Part shown: one piece after another, positions 5,724 through 14,864 of the stretch
Position numbering within the stretch: position 1 is the stretch's first letter
How the letters are laid out: every line of letters begins with the position of its first letter
NCBI GenBank assembly: GCA_009785335.1
Contig: WQWM01000016.1
Span: forward strand, 1 to 50,408
Direction of reading: 5' to 3'
Origin: Oscillospiraceae bacterium
Lineage (GTDB): Bacteria > Bacillota > Clostridia > Oscillospirales > Acutalibacteraceae
DNA length: 50,408 nucleotides
The notes under the pieces: generated by a model
What the model was told of the DNA's origin: nothing
Seen by the model: the letters and a program-made list of their open reading frames with translations, nothing else
Database searches by the model: none
Program-made: the position numbers and the translations under genes

Positions 5724-6899
5724 ATGAACGAGTTCAAGCTTAAGTATGGCTGCAACCCAAACCAGTCACCGTCGCGCATCTTTATGGCAAGCGGCGGCGG
5801 CCTGCCCATCGAGGTGCTCAACGGCAAGCCCGGCTATATCAACTTTTTGGATGCCCTCAATGGTTGGCAATTGGTGCGCGAACTACGTGCTGCCACGGGT
5901 CTGCCGGCAGCGGCTTCGTTCAAGCACGTTAGCCCCGCGGGAGCCGCTGTTGGCTTGCCGCTGAGTGACGTGCAGCGTAAGATGTACTGGGCGCAAGACA
6001 TTGAACTCAGCCCCCTTGCTTGTGCTTATGCCCGCGCACGCGGTGCCGACCGCATGAGCGCATTCGGCGACTGGATTGCCCTGAGCGACGTGTGCGATGT
6101 GGCCACTGCGCGGGTGATTCAACATGAGGTGAGCGATGGCGTGATTGCCCCCGGCTATGACGACGATGCCTTCGAAATCCTCAAGAGCAAACGCCGCGGG
6201 GAATATAACATCGTGCAGATTGACCCGAACTACGAACCTGCTGCGTTGGAGCGCAAGCAGGTGTTCGGCATCACCTTTGAACAAGGGCAAAACGATGCAA
6301 AAATAGATGACACACTGCTGCGCAAGATTGTTACCCAGCAGAAAAACTTGCCCGAAGCTGCTAAGCGCGACCTGCTTATTTCGCTCATTACGTTGAAATA
6401 CACGCAATCGAATTCCGTGTGTTTTGTCAAAGACGGCCAATGTATCGGCGTAGGTGCGGGGCAGCAAAGCCGCATCCACTGCACGCGCATGGCGGGTGAT
6501 AAAGCCGATGTGTGGCATCTGCGCCAGCATCCGAAAGTTCTTGCTCTGCCGCTGCGCAGCGACCTTGGCCGCGCCAACACCGATAACGCCATCGACGTTT
6601 ATCTGTCCAGCACGCCGCAAGATGTGCTTGCCGATGATGTGTGGCAGAACTTCTTCACCGCAAAACCCGAGGCTCTTACTGCCGATGAGCGGGCAGAATA
6701 TCTCGCCAGCCTAAGCGGTGTGAGCTTGGGCAGCGATGCGTTTTTCCCCTTTGGCGACAATCTTGAGCGCGCAGCCCGCAGCGGCGTGACTTACATTGCG
6801 CAGCCCGGTGGGTCAATCCGCGATGACCTAGTCATCGAAACCGCCGATAAATATAACATGACGATGGCTTTCACGGGCCTTAGATTATTCCATCATTGA
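5724..6899 (+). CDS. AICAR formyltransferase, free-standing
   Basis: 391 residues. Transfers a formyl group from 10-formyl-THF to AICAR, the penultimate purine step. It corresponds to the C-terminal domain of PurH only: the catalytic Lys67-His68 pair stands in FKHVSPAGAAVG, and SNSVCFVKDGQ and GAGQQSR follow in order, as does the C-terminal SDAFFPFGDN. The cyclohydrolase domain of bifunctional PurH is absent and is replaced by PurO at 4448. AAGGGGAA lies before the ATG. Followed by purD after a 99-base repeat-bearing gap. Confidence 0.92.
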   Translation: MNEFKLKYGCNPNQSPSRIFMASGGGLPIEVLNGKPGYINFLDALNGWQLVRELRAATGLPAAASFKHVSPAGAAVGLPLSDVQRKMYWAQDIELSPLACAYARARGADRMSAFGDWIALSDVCDVATARVIQHEVSDGVIAPGYDDDAFEILKSKRRGEYNIVQIDPNYEPAALERKQVFGITFEQGQNDAKIDDTLLRKIVTQQKNLPEAAKRDLLISLITLKYTQSNSVCFVKDGQCIGVGAGQQSRIHCTRMAGDKADVWHLRQHPKVLALPLRSDLGRANTDNAIDVYLSSTPQDVLADDVWQNFFTAKPEALTADERAEYLASLSGVSLGSDAFFPFGDNLERAARSGVTYIAQPGGSIRDDLVIETADKYNMTMAFTGLRLFHH

Positions 6900-6930
6900 C
6901 CCCCTTTTGATTTTTTACAGAGCCTAGAAT

Positions 6931-6995
6931 AGGCCACAGCGAAGCGACGTAAATGTTTTTTGGTTCTTTTTTTCAAAAAAGAACAGAAAGGAATT
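6931..6995 (+). repeat. Family B GCGAAGCG element with poly-T/poly-A hairpin, before purD
   Basis: CCACAGCGAAGCGAC followed by GTTCTTTTTTTC-AAAAAAGAAC. The hairpin ends at the AGAAAGGAA ribosome binding site of purD. Other copies: 8261, 12943, 14822 (reversed), 18118, 50014 (reversed). Confidence 0.8.
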
Positions 6996-6998
6996 TTC

Positions 6999-8258
6999 AT
7001 GAAAATTTTAGTATTAGGTTCTGGTGGGCGTGAACACGCGATAATTCGTGCGTTGGCGCAGTCCCCGCGTGTGACGAAAATCTACGCCGCGCCCGGCAAC
7101 GGCGGCATTGCCCAGCTGGCCGAATGTGTGGATATTGAAGCGACGGACATCGAAAAAGTGCGCGATTTCGCCGTAGCCAATGCCATTGATTTTGCCGTGC
7201 CTGCCGGTGATCCCCCTTTGGTTGCAGGGGCAGTTGACGCTCTAGAGAGTGCGGGAATACCTTGCTTTGGACCGAACAAAGCTGCCGCGCAAATTGAGGG
7301 CAGCAAGGTCTTCTCCAAAGATTTAATGCGCAAATATAACATCCCCACGGCGGGATATGAAGTGTTTGATGATGCGAAAAAAGCGCTTGAATATCTCGAA
7401 ACCTGCGCAATTCCCACGGTGATTAAAGCCGATGGTCTCGCGCTGGGCAAGGGGGTTATCATCGCCCAAACCCGCGACGAAGCCCGCGCCGCCGTGCGCG
7501 AAATTATGCTGGAGCAGAAGTTCGGCGCAAGCGGCAATCGCATTGTGGTGGAGGAGTTTCTCACCGGCCCCGAAGTAAGTGTTTTGAGCTTTACAGATGG
7601 CAAAACGGTGGTGCCGATGATGTCATCGATGGATCACAAACGTGCGCTTGACGGCGACGAAGGCCTTAATACAGGCGGTATGGGCGTGATTGCGCCTAAC
7701 CCGTTTTATGATGCTGACGTTGCCAAGTGGTGTGAAGCAAACATCTTTACACCAACGATTGAAGCCATGGCCGCCGAAGGTTGCCCCTTCAAAGGCTGCT
7801 TGTATTTTGGGCTGATGCTCACGCCCAACGGCCCGCGTGTGATTGAATATAACTGCCGTTTTGGTGACCCCGAAGCGCAGGTGGTGCTGCCCCTGTTGGA
7901 TAGCGACTTGCTGGAAATTTTCGAAGCTGTGCAGCAAGAGCGTCTTGCTGAGCTGAACATCGCATGGAAGGATGAGCATGCCTGCTGTGTCATCATGGCT
8001 AGCGGCGGCTACCCGGAAAAATATTCGACCGGACATGCCATCACATTCGGTGACGCTGGGCATGCATTTGTTTATCATGCTGGCACGAAGTGTAAAGGTG
8101 AAGAGCTTGTCACCGCTGGCGGGCGTGTGCTGGGCATCACGGCGACCGGTTCAAGCTTGCAACAAGCGATTGACCAAGCCTATGCCGCCGTGGATATTAT
8201 CTCATTTAGCGGCGCATTTTACCGCACGGATATCGGCAAGAAAGCACTAGAATTTTAA
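6999..8258 (+). CDS. purD: Phosphoribosylamine-glycine ligase
   Basis: 419 residues. Joins glycine to phosphoribosylamine with ATP, giving GAR, the second purine step. N-terminal GSGGREHAI, the ATP-grasp segment with IKADGLALGKGV, and the metal/ATP end RFGDPEAQVVLPLL are all present in the right order and length. The ATG at 6999 follows AGAAAGGAA. Lies between the AICAR transformylase and purL in a purine run. Confidence 0.95.
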   Translation: MKILVLGSGGREHAIIRALAQSPRVTKIYAAPGNGGIAQLAECVDIEATDIEKVRDFAVANAIDFAVPAGDPPLVAGAVDALESAGIPCFGPNKAAAQIEGSKVFSKDLMRKYNIPTAGYEVFDDAKKALEYLETCAIPTVIKADGLALGKGVIIAQTRDEARAAVREIMLEQKFGASGNRIVVEEFLTGPEVSVLSFTDGKTVVPMMSSMDHKRALDGDEGLNTGGMGVIAPNPFYDADVAKWCEANIFTPTIEAMAAEGCPFKGCLYFGLMLTPNGPRVIEYNCRFGDPEAQVVLPLLDSDLLEIFEAVQQERLAELNIAWKDEHACCVIMASGGYPEKYSTGHAITFGDAGHAFVYHAGTKCKGEELVTAGGRVLGITATGSSLQQAIDQAYAAVDIISFSGAFYRTDIGKKALEF

Positions 8259-8260
8259 TA

Positions 8261-8324
8261 GCCCATCGCGAAGCGACTAAAGTTTTTTGGTTACTTTTTT
8301 TCAAAAAAGTAACAAGAAAGGAAT
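8261..8324 (+). repeat. Family B GCGAAGCG element before purL
   Basis: GCCCATCGCGAAGCGACTAA, then GGTTACTTTTTTTC-AAAAAAGTAAC, then AAGAAAGGAATCACC leading into purL. The TTCTT to TTACT change is matched by a compensating change in the other arm, so the hairpin pairing is kept. Confidence 0.8.
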
Positions 8325-8331
8325 CACCAAC

Positions 8332-11300
8332 ATGGTACATCGCATTTTTACAGGCCGACGTGAAGGCTTTGACTTGGAAGCACAAGCGCTGCTGCGCGAA
8401 TGGCGCACGCAACTGGGCGTGCAGGGGTTGCAGCGCGTTGAGGTATTCAACCGCTATGACGTGCAGGGCATTGATGAGGCTCTGTTCGCTCGCTGTATTC
8501 CCATGGTGTTTAGTGAGCCGCAGACGGATGTTACGATGCCGCAGCTGCCGGACTTCAAAGGCGCGCACGTGTTTGCCACGGAGTTTTTGCCCGGGCAGTA
8601 TGACCAGCGGGCGGACTCGGCAGCACAGTGTGTGGCGATTGTGGGTGGCGGAACGCGGCCGCAAGTGCGCACAGCCAAGATATTCGTGCTGCATGGCACT
8701 TTAAGTGATGAAGATCTTGCGCAGGTGAAAAAAGCGACGATCAACCCCGTGGAGTGCCGCCAAGCGCGCTTTGAAAAACCGAATTCGCTGGATTTAGTCG
8801 TCGATTTGCCGGACAGCGTGGAAGTTCTGACGGGCTTTGCCCTGCTGGATGATGCAGGACTTGTTGCATTTCTCAAGCAGCGCGGTCTTGCTATGGATAT
8901 AGATGACCTGCGCTTTTGTCAGGCCTATTTTGTGCGCGAAAACCGCGACCCGACCGTCACCGAAATCCGTATGATTGATACCTACTGGTCGGACCATTGC
9001 CGCCACACAACTTTCCTGACCCATCTTGAAGATATCACGATTGACGATTTACGCGTGCGGAAAACTTACGAGAAATTCTTGCAAATTAAACAAGAGTTGG
9101 GGCGCGAACACAAGCCCACCACGCTAATGGAAGTGGCGACACAGGCCATGCGCTACCTGCGCAAAACAGGTAAGCTGGACAGGCTTGACGAAAGCGATGA
9201 AATCAACGCTTGCACCGTGAAAACCGAAATTGATATTGATGGCAAGCTTGAGCCATGGCTGTTTCTCTTCAAGAACGAAACGCATAATCATCCCACCGAG
9301 ATTGAGCCCTTCGGCGGCGCGGCAACCTGCATCGGCGGCGCAATTCGTGACCCGCTGAGCGGGCGTGGCTATGTCTATCAGGCCATGCGGATTTCCGGTG
9401 CGGCTGACCCGACTGTACCCATTGAGCAAACCATGCCGGGCAAGCTGCCCCAGCGCAAGCTGGTGACCACCGCAGCCAACGGCTACTCATCTTATGGCAA
9501 CCAAATTGGGCTGGCTACCGGCTTGGTTGAAGAAATTTACCACCCTGGCTATGCCGCTAAGCGCCTTGAACTGGGCGCGGTAGTGGGTGCAGTGCCGCAA
9601 GCACAAGTGCGCCGCGAAGTGCCTGCACCGGGCGATAAAGTCATTCTGTTGGGCGGGCGCACCGGGCGCGACGGCTGCGGCGGTGCCACGGGTTCGTCCA
9701 AGTCGCACACCCTTGATTCCCTTGAGGAATGCGGTGCCGAAGTGCAAAAGGGCAATGCGCCCGAGGAACGTAAACTCATGCGCTTGTTCCGCAACCCGGT
9801 GGCGGCGATGATGATTAAACGCTGCAATGACTTTGGTGCGGGCGGCGTGAGCGTTGCCATTGGCGAGCTGTGCGACGGCCTAACGATTAATCTGGATGCA
9901 GTGCCGTTGAAATATGATGGCTTGGATGGCACGGAAATTGCCATTTCGGAATCACAGGAGCGCATGGCCATTGTGGTTGAAGCGGGCGATGTGGATGCGT
10001 TCATCGCTTTGGCGCAAGAGGAAAATCTCGAAGCCAATGTGGTGGCCGAAGTGCAAGCCGCGCCGCGCCTGCAAATGACCTGGAAAGGCAAGCAAATCGT
10101 TGATCTTTCGCGGGAGTTTTTGAACTCCAATGGAGCAACGAAAACCGCAAAAGCCCATGTGACAATGCGTAATGCGCAATGCGTAATGCGTAATGAAGAT
10201 TTACGCGAGTTAGCGGCTAATTTGAACGTGGCCTCGCAAAAAGGCTTGGTTGAGCGCTTCGACAGCACCATTGGTGCGGGCAGCGTGTTCATGCCTTTTG
10301 GCGGGAAATACCAAGCCACGCCTGCGCAGGTGATGGCCGCGAAGTTCCCCGTGCGGCATGGTGAAACCCACGCCGCTTCGGTGATGAGCTACGGCTATGA
10401 CCCCTATTTGACCGAAGCTGACCCCTACAAAGGGGCTTACTATGCAGTTGTGGAAAGCGTAACGAAACTGGCTGCTGCTGGTTGCCCGCTTGACGAATGC
10501 TACCTGAGCTTCCAAGAATATTTTCAACGCATGACCGATGACCCCGCCATTTGGGGCAAGCCATTGGCTGCGCTGCTTGGTGCGTTGCAAGCTCAACTAG
10601 ATCTTGGGCTGGCATCTATCGGCGGAAAAGACAGCATGAGCGGCACCTTTGAGCAGCTGCATGTGCCGCCCACTCTCGTGAGCTTTGCGGTTGCACTGGC
10701 AGATTGGCGTAATCTGGTGAGCAATGAGTTCAAGCAGGCGGGCAGCCAGCTTACGCTTGCCGCACCGCCCTGCGATGAGTATGGCTTGCCTATGCCGCAG
10801 CATATGCTGGAAATGTTCGCGCAAATAGCTAAACTGGCTGCCGATGGCAAAGTCCTCGCGGCGCATGCGGTGACATCAAGCGGCATTGCAGGCGCAGTGC
10901 TCAATATGAGCTTGGGCAATCGCATTGGCGCAGAATTTACGCATGAAAATGCCTTTGCGTCTATCCCCGGCGGCATTGTGCTGGAGCTGGCTGAAGGCGT
11001 GCAGTTTGGCGAAGTCATTGGCAAAACAACCGAGGAATATGCCATCAACGGCACTTGTGGGATTGAGCTTGAAGCTCTGTATAACAACAAACTTGAGGCA
11101 GTATTCCCCACGCAAGTGCAGCAGGAAAATGCAGGTGTAAAGGCATTTAGCTTTACACAACGCAGCAATGTTGCGCCTGCGATCAAAACAGCGAAGCCGC
11201 GTGTGCTCATTCCTGTGTTCCCGGGCACAAACTGTGAATATGACACCGCGCGTGCGTTTGAGCGGGCGGGTGCCGAAACCGAGATTCTCGTCATCAACAA

Positions 11301-11994
11301 CATGACCCCGCAAGGTTTGGCGGATAGCGTGCAGCGCATGGCGAAATCACTTGACGCAGCGCAAGTGTTGTTCATTCCCGGTGGATTTTCGGGCGGAGAT
11401 GAACCCGATGGCAGCGGCAAGTTTATCACGGCGTTTTTGCGCAATGCGCAGCTGGCCGAGGGCGTCACGCGTTTGCTGGATGACCGCATGGGTCTTGTTG
11501 GCGGCATTTGCAACGGCTTTCAGGCGCTGATTAAACTGGGGCTTGTGCCCTTTGGCAAAATCACCGACATGACTGCCGATTGCCCCACACTCACCTTCAA
11601 CGCCATTGGGCGGCATCAGTCTAAATTGGTGCGCACGCGCGTGGCCAGTGTGCTGAGCCCATGGCTTGCGCTGTGCGAGCCCGGCGAGATGCATCTGAGC
11701 CCGATTTCGCACGGCGAAGGCCGCTTTGTTTGCCCGCCGCAGTTGCTGAATCAGTTGATTGCGAACGGCCAAATTGCCACGCAATATGTTGACCCTGCCG
11801 GCAACCCGACGCTAGACATTGCCTATAACCCAGCCACGTCTACGCTGGCGGTGGAGGGCATAACCTCGCCTGACGGCCGCGTGTTTGGCAAAATGGCGCA
11901 TAGCGAGCGTATCGGCCCGGGGCTGTATCGCAACGTGCCCGGCGACACCGACAACAAGATGTTTGCGGCAGCGGTGGGGTATTTCAATGCGTAA
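8332..11994 (+). CDS. purL: Phosphoribosylformylglycinamidine synthase, single-chain type
   Basis: 1,220 residues. Converts FGAR to FGAM using glutamine and ATP. It is the long form that combines PurS-like, synthase and PurQ glutaminase parts. The synthase motif HNHPTEIEPFGGAATCIGG is present, and the C-terminal glutaminase has its nucleophile Cys1060 in GGICNGFQ and the HGE pair in SPISHGEGRF. At residues about 612-622 an AATGCGT heptamer array has entered the gene in frame (MRNAQCVMRNE), and the stop codon lies in a second array. AAGAAAGGAA precedes ATG 8332. The intact glutaminase contrasts with that of CarA at 20664. Confidence 0.95.
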   Translation: MVHRIFTGRREGFDLEAQALLREWRTQLGVQGLQRVEVFNRYDVQGIDEALFARCIPMVFSEPQTDVTMPQLPDFKGAHVFATEFLPGQYDQRADSAAQCVAIVGGGTRPQVRTAKIFVLHGTLSDEDLAQVKKATINPVECRQARFEKPNSLDLVVDLPDSVEVLTGFALLDDAGLVAFLKQRGLAMDIDDLRFCQAYFVRENRDPTVTEIRMIDTYWSDHCRHTTFLTHLEDITIDDLRVRKTYEKFLQIKQELGREHKPTTLMEVATQAMRYLRKTGKLDRLDESDEINACTVKTEIDIDGKLEPWLFLFKNETHNHPTEIEPFGGAATCIGGAIRDPLSGRGYVYQAMRISGAADPTVPIEQTMPGKLPQRKLVTTAANGYSSYGNQIGLATGLVEEIYHPGYAAKRLELGAVVGAVPQAQVRREVPAPGDKVILLGGRTGRDGCGGATGSSKSHTLDSLEECGAEVQKGNAPEERKLMRLFRNPVAAMMIKRCNDFGAGGVSVAIGELCDGLTINLDAVPLKYDGLDGTEIAISESQERMAIVVEAGDVDAFIALAQEENLEANVVAEVQAAPRLQMTWKGKQIVDLSREFLNSNGATKTAKAHVTMRNAQCVMRNEDLRELAANLNVASQKGLVERFDSTIGAGSVFMPFGGKYQATPAQVMAAKFPVRHGETHAASVMSYGYDPYLTEADPYKGAYYAVVESVTKLAAAGCPLDECYLSFQEYFQRMTDDPAIWGKPLAALLGALQAQLDLGLASIGGKDSMSGTFEQLHVPPTLVSFAVALADWRNLVSNEFKQAGSQLTLAAPPCDEYGLPMPQHMLEMFAQIAKLAADGKVLAAHAVTSSGIAGAVLNMSLGNRIGAEFTHENAFASIPGGIVLELAEGVQFGEVIGKTTEEYAINGTCGIELEALYNNKLEAVFPTQVQQENAGVKAFSFTQRSNVAPAIKTAKPRVLIPVFPGTNCEYDTARAFERAGAETEILVINNMTPQGLADSVQRMAKSLDAAQVLFIPGGFSGGDEPDGSGKFITAFLRNAQLAEGVTRLLDDRMGLVGGICNGFQALIKLGLVPFGKITDMTADCPTLTFNAIGRHQSKLVRTRVASVLSPWLALCEPGEMHLSPISHGEGRFVCPPQLLNQLIANGQIATQYVDPAGNPTLDIAYNPATSTLAVEGITSPDGRVFGKMAHSERIGPGLYRNVPGDTDNKMFAAAVGYFNA
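10164..10195 (+). repeat. AATGCGT heptamer array inside purL
   Basis: Four to five tandem units of AATGCGT/AATGCGC. The array is in frame and encodes MRNAQCVMRNE, a stretch not expected in PurL. The same units recur at 11986-12031. Confidence 0.85.
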
Positions 11995-12031
11995 TTCGTA
12001 ATTCGTAATGCGTAATGCGTAATGTGTAATT
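11986..12031 (+). repeat. AATGCGT/AATTCGT heptamer array at the purL stop
   Basis: Six tandem heptamers (AATGCGT, AATTCGT, AATTCGT, AATGCGT, AATGCGT, AATGTGT). The last two codons and the stop of purL lie in the first units. Confidence 0.85.
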
Positions 12032-12033
12032 AT

Positions 12034-12097
12034 CGCTCCGCGAGCCTTCCTCACCCTCCCCGAGGTCGGGAGCTCCTTCCCGAGGAAGGAGCCGAGG
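12034..12097. repeat. Family D GAGCC hairpin element
   Basis: GCGAGCCTTCCTCA at the left and CTCCTTCC-cga-GGAAGGAG-CCGAGG at the right. A second copy lies at 18023-18090 with the same ends and a different middle. Confidence 0.8.
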
Positions 12098-12133
12098 ATT
12101 AAGGAGATAACGACAGCCATTTTGGAGGATAAC

Positions 12134-12667
12134 ATGAAACACGAACTGCAAACCGCGCGGCTATTGCTGCGCCCGGTGACCATGGATGACTTCGCGGCAG
12201 TACATGCTTGGGCGAGTGTGCCCGAAAATGTGCGCTGGATGAGATTTGGCCCGAACAGCGAGGAACAAACGCGCGGCTGGTTGACTTCGGCTGCGGCCAA
12301 GCCGGGCTATGAATTTGTGGTGGTTCTGAAAAGCTCCGGGCAGGTGATTGGCTCGTGTAGGATTGACCCTGATGAGGCGGGTGATACCGGCACGCTGGGC
12401 TGGATTTTGCATCGTGATTATCATGGGCGCGGCTATGGCACCGAATTTGCCCAAGAGCTGGTGCGCTATGGCTTTGAGGATTTGCGGCTGCGGCGCATTA
12501 CTTCAACTTGTGCGGCGGAGAACATCGGCTCAAGCCGGATTATGGAGCGTGCGGGCATGCGTCGCGAGGGTTTGCGCGTGAAGGGCGTGTGGGCACGCAT
12601 TGACAAAGAATGGGTTGACCAAGCGGAGTATGGTGTGTTGGCGGAAGAATGGATGGCGAAGAGCTAG
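12134..12667 (+). CDS. GNAT acetyltransferase, RimJ/RimL-like
   Basis: 177 residues. N-terminal TARLLLRPVTMDDFAAVHAW and the acetyl-CoA loop HGRGYGTEFA, followed by RRITSTCAAENIGSSRIMERAGM, are typical of the ribosomal-protein/small-molecule N-acetyltransferase group. GGAGG stands 8 bases before the ATG. It lies alone between repeat clusters. The acceptor is unknown; many such enzymes act on amino groups of proteins or antibiotics. Confidence 0.85.
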   Translation: MKHELQTARLLLRPVTMDDFAAVHAWASVPENVRWMRFGPNSEEQTRGWLTSAAAKPGYEFVVVLKSSGQVIGSCRIDPDEAGDTGTLGWILHRDYHGRGYGTEFAQELVRYGFEDLRLRRITSTCAAENIGSSRIMERAGMRREGLRVKGVWARIDKEWVDQAEYGVLAEEWMAKS

Positions 12668-12681
12668 CAGGTTAAGGTTTC

Positions 12682-12771
12682 GGGCGGCGTAATCGCCGCC
12701 CCTACAGGTGGAGATATCTGCAATGTTGCATTAAGCCGTAACATGTAGGGGCGGCAATCATGCCGCCCGGG
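12682..12771. repeat. Family A TAGGGGCGG palindromic element
   Basis: GGGCGGCGTAATCGCCGCCC at the left and GGGGCGGCAATCATGCCGCC at the right, an inverted pair like that at 3639-3719. Part of a 338-base non-coding gap filled with repeats. Confidence 0.85.
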
Positions 12772-12812
12772 AGTTTTCACACGGCATAAAGTTATTTCCC
12801 TGCGTCTGGTGC

Positions 12813-12906
12813 TTGCCTCCAAGACCACCCCGCCGTTGCGACGGCACCCCTCCACACACCACCCCAAAAATGCAAACATTTCCGGGGACCCTGCTGAGGG
12901 GAATTG
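12813..12906. repeat. Family E element with ACCCCA-AAATGC-GCATTT core
   Basis: ACCCCAAAAATGCAAACATT followed by CCGGGGACCC. The reverse complement of 50115-50150 carries the same core (ACCCCACAAATGCAAGCATT, CGGGGACCCC), so this is a repeat family with at least two copies. Confidence 0.65.
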
Positions 12907-12942
12907 GGGCTTGCTTTTTGAATTTATTATTTTAATTCCCAC

Positions 12943-13001
12943 CGTGAAGCGGCATAAAGTTTTTTGGTTCTTTTTTTCAAAAAAGAACAAGAAAGGAATC
13001 A
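12943..13001 (+). repeat. Family B GCGAAGCG element before the deacetylase gene
   Basis: CGTGAAGCGGCATAAAG, then GGTTCTTTTTTTC-AAAAAAGAAC, then AAGAAAGGAATCACC; nearly the same as the copy before purL. Confidence 0.8.
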
Positions 13002-13005
13002 CCCC

Positions 13006-13908
13006 ATGGAAAAATATCTCATCATTAACGCAGACGATTTCGGCTCGTTTTACGCGGCAAACAAGGCAACAGAGGAATTACTCGACCGCGGCTGCATTAC
13101 CTCGGCCACGGTGATGATGCCCTGCATGTGGGCACGCATGGCTTGCCAGTGGGCGGCGAAAAATCCGCAGCACGCAGTGGGGATTCACCTAACCAACACC
13201 AGCGAATGGGCCAGTTGCAAGTGGCCGCCGGTGCTTGCCGCGGGCACGGCCAGCCTACGTGATGCCGAGGGCTATATGTGGGAAAACTGCGCCGATTTTG
13301 AGCACAACGCCGACTTGGACGAAGTGAAAGCCGAATGCTTGGCTCAGCTGAATCTTGCGAAAAAGCTGGGACTAAATCCCTCGCATTGGGACAACCACAT
13401 GGGCTCGCTTTACGGCATTGCCACCGGTCGCCTTGAACTGTTGGAGCAAACCCTTGAGCTTTCGGCTGCGCAGGGGCTGCCGTTTCGTTTTCCGCTGCGG
13501 GGCATGGAGCAAGAACAGGCCGCCAGTGACAACGACATGCCGATTTCGAAGGAAACATTGGCGTTTATGTATAAGCAAATTGCGGCGTTTGTGGATGCAC
13601 GCGGCGTGGCTTGCCCAGATTTTCTCATTCCTGCTGAGTGGACAGAAGATAACGTGAGGAATTATGAGGCCTACCGCGACTATATGTTTGAATTTGTGAA
13701 ATGCTTTCCCCACGGCGTGACGGAAACCTTCATTCACCCCTGCATTGATACGGGGGAAATCACGCAGGCCAGCAACACGGGCATTCGCCGCGTGTGGGAA
13801 TACCAGCTCTATCTGGACCCGAAATTCCAGCAGCACATGAAGGACATTGGCATTGTGAAGATTAACTATCGTGATTTGGCAAAAATGAGAGGGAAACAAG
13901 CGAAATGA
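13006..13908 (+). CDS. ChbG/YdjC-like carbohydrate deacetylase
   Basis: 300 residues. Family members remove acetyl groups from N-acetylated oligosaccharides such as chitobiose, using a metal. Metal-site segments are visible: INADDFG (residues about 7-13), GIHLT (about 57-61) and HWDNHMGSLYG. No signal peptide, so cytoplasmic. AAGAAAGGAATC, supplied at the edge of a repeat, precedes ATG 13006. The stop overlaps the next start (ATGA), so the two genes are coupled and may act together on an amino or sialic-type sugar. The substrate is not determined. Confidence 0.8.
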   Translation: MEKYLIINADDFGSFYAANKATEELLDRGCITSATVMMPCMWARMACQWAAKNPQHAVGIHLTNTSEWASCKWPPVLAAGTASLRDAEGYMWENCADFEHNADLDEVKAECLAQLNLAKKLGLNPSHWDNHMGSLYGIATGRLELLEQTLELSAAQGLPFRFPLRGMEQEQAASDNDMPISKETLAFMYKQIAAFVDARGVACPDFLIPAEWTEDNVRNYEAYRDYMFEFVKCFPHGVTETFIHPCIDTGEITQASNTGIRRVWEYQLYLDPKFQQHMKDIGIVKINYRDLAKMRGKQAK

Positions 13909-14864
13909 ATGCGTTACCCAAAGGCATTTACCCCACGATGATCACCCCGTTTACGGATGATGATCGGGTTGACTATGACCTGCTGGAGCCGTTGCTGCGC
14001 TGGTATGAAGAGCGCGATTGCACGGGTGTGTTTGCGGTGTGCCAAAGCAGCGAAATGTTTTGTCTTTCGCTGGACGAAACGCTGACCATTACCCGCAAAC
14101 TCATGCAGTTGCGTCGCCCTGAAACAGTCATGCTGGCCAGTGGCCACACGAGCTTGGAGATATCCGAAATGGTGAGCACCGCGCAGGCAATCATCGCCGA
14201 GGGCGTGGATTGCTATGTGTTCATCGCCAACCGTTTTGCTGCGCAGAACGAAGACGATGATGTGCTGCTGCATCGCGTGGAGCAAGTGACGAAGCATTTG
14301 GGTGATTTTCCACTGGGGTTTTACGAATGCCCTGCGCCTGTGTATAACCGCTTGCTTACGCCCTATGTGATTGAGCGACTGCCCAGCCTGGGCAACTTTG
14401 TGTTTCTGAAAGATACTTGCTGCGACATGACGCAACTGCGCGCCAAACTTGCTGCTGCACAGGGCACGTCCCTGCAAATTTATAATGCCAATTCTGCCAT
14501 GCTGCTGGAAAGTCTGCAGGCCGGCTGCGCGGGCTATAGCGGCGTGATGGGTAATTTTCACCCGCGATTGTATGCCAAGTTGTGCGCCTGCTGGCAGCAA
14601 CAGCCTGAGCTTGCGGCGCGCATAGCAGCTGTGCTGGGCGTAACCAGCGCCATTGAAAAACTGGCGTATCCGATTAACGCGAAATATCACATGCAGTTGC
14701 AGGGGATTCCCATGAGTTTGCACAAGCGTACACCGCGTGTAGACGCCGTCGACTTTGACGAAAACGCACGCTATGTCACACGACAAATGCTGCAACTGAC
14801 GGATGCCCTAGAGGGCGACATTTTCTGTTCTTTTTTTGAAAAAAAAGAACCAAAAAAACTTTAG
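13905..14864 (+). CDS. DapA/N-acetylneuraminate lyase family aldolase
   Basis: 319 residues. A TIM-barrel Schiff-base aldolase: Lys169 in FVFLKDTCC and Tyr140 in GFYECPAP are the family's catalytic pair. The usual TTGE motif of true dihydrodipicolinate synthase reads QSSE here (residues 47-50), so a 2-keto-acid sugar lyase role is as likely as lysine synthesis. The coupling to a sugar deacetylase at 13006 favours the former. The last 13 residues (FCSFFEKKEPKKL) are encoded by a reversed family B repeat that also provides the stop codon. Confidence 0.78.
   Translation: MNALPKGIYPTMITPFTDDDRVDYDLLEPLLRWYEERDCTGVFAVCQSSEMFCLSLDETLTITRKLMQLRRPETVMLASGHTSLEISEMVSTAQAIIAEGVDCYVFIANRFAAQNEDDDVLLHRVEQVTKHLGDFPLGFYECPAPVYNRLLTPYVIERLPSLGNFVFLKDTCCDMTQLRAKLAAAQGTSLQIYNANSAMLLESLQAGCAGYSGVMGNFHPRLYAKLCACWQQQPELAARIAAVLGVTSAIEKLAYPINAKYHMQLQGIPMSLHKRTPRVDAVDFDENARYVTRQMLQLTDALEGDIFCSFFEKKEPKKL

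Noticed and set aside
13905-14864. Calling the aldolase dapA (dihydrodipicolinate synthase)
   Set aside because: The TTGE motif is QSSE and the gene is coupled to a sugar deacetylase, so a lysine role is not supported well enough for a symbol.
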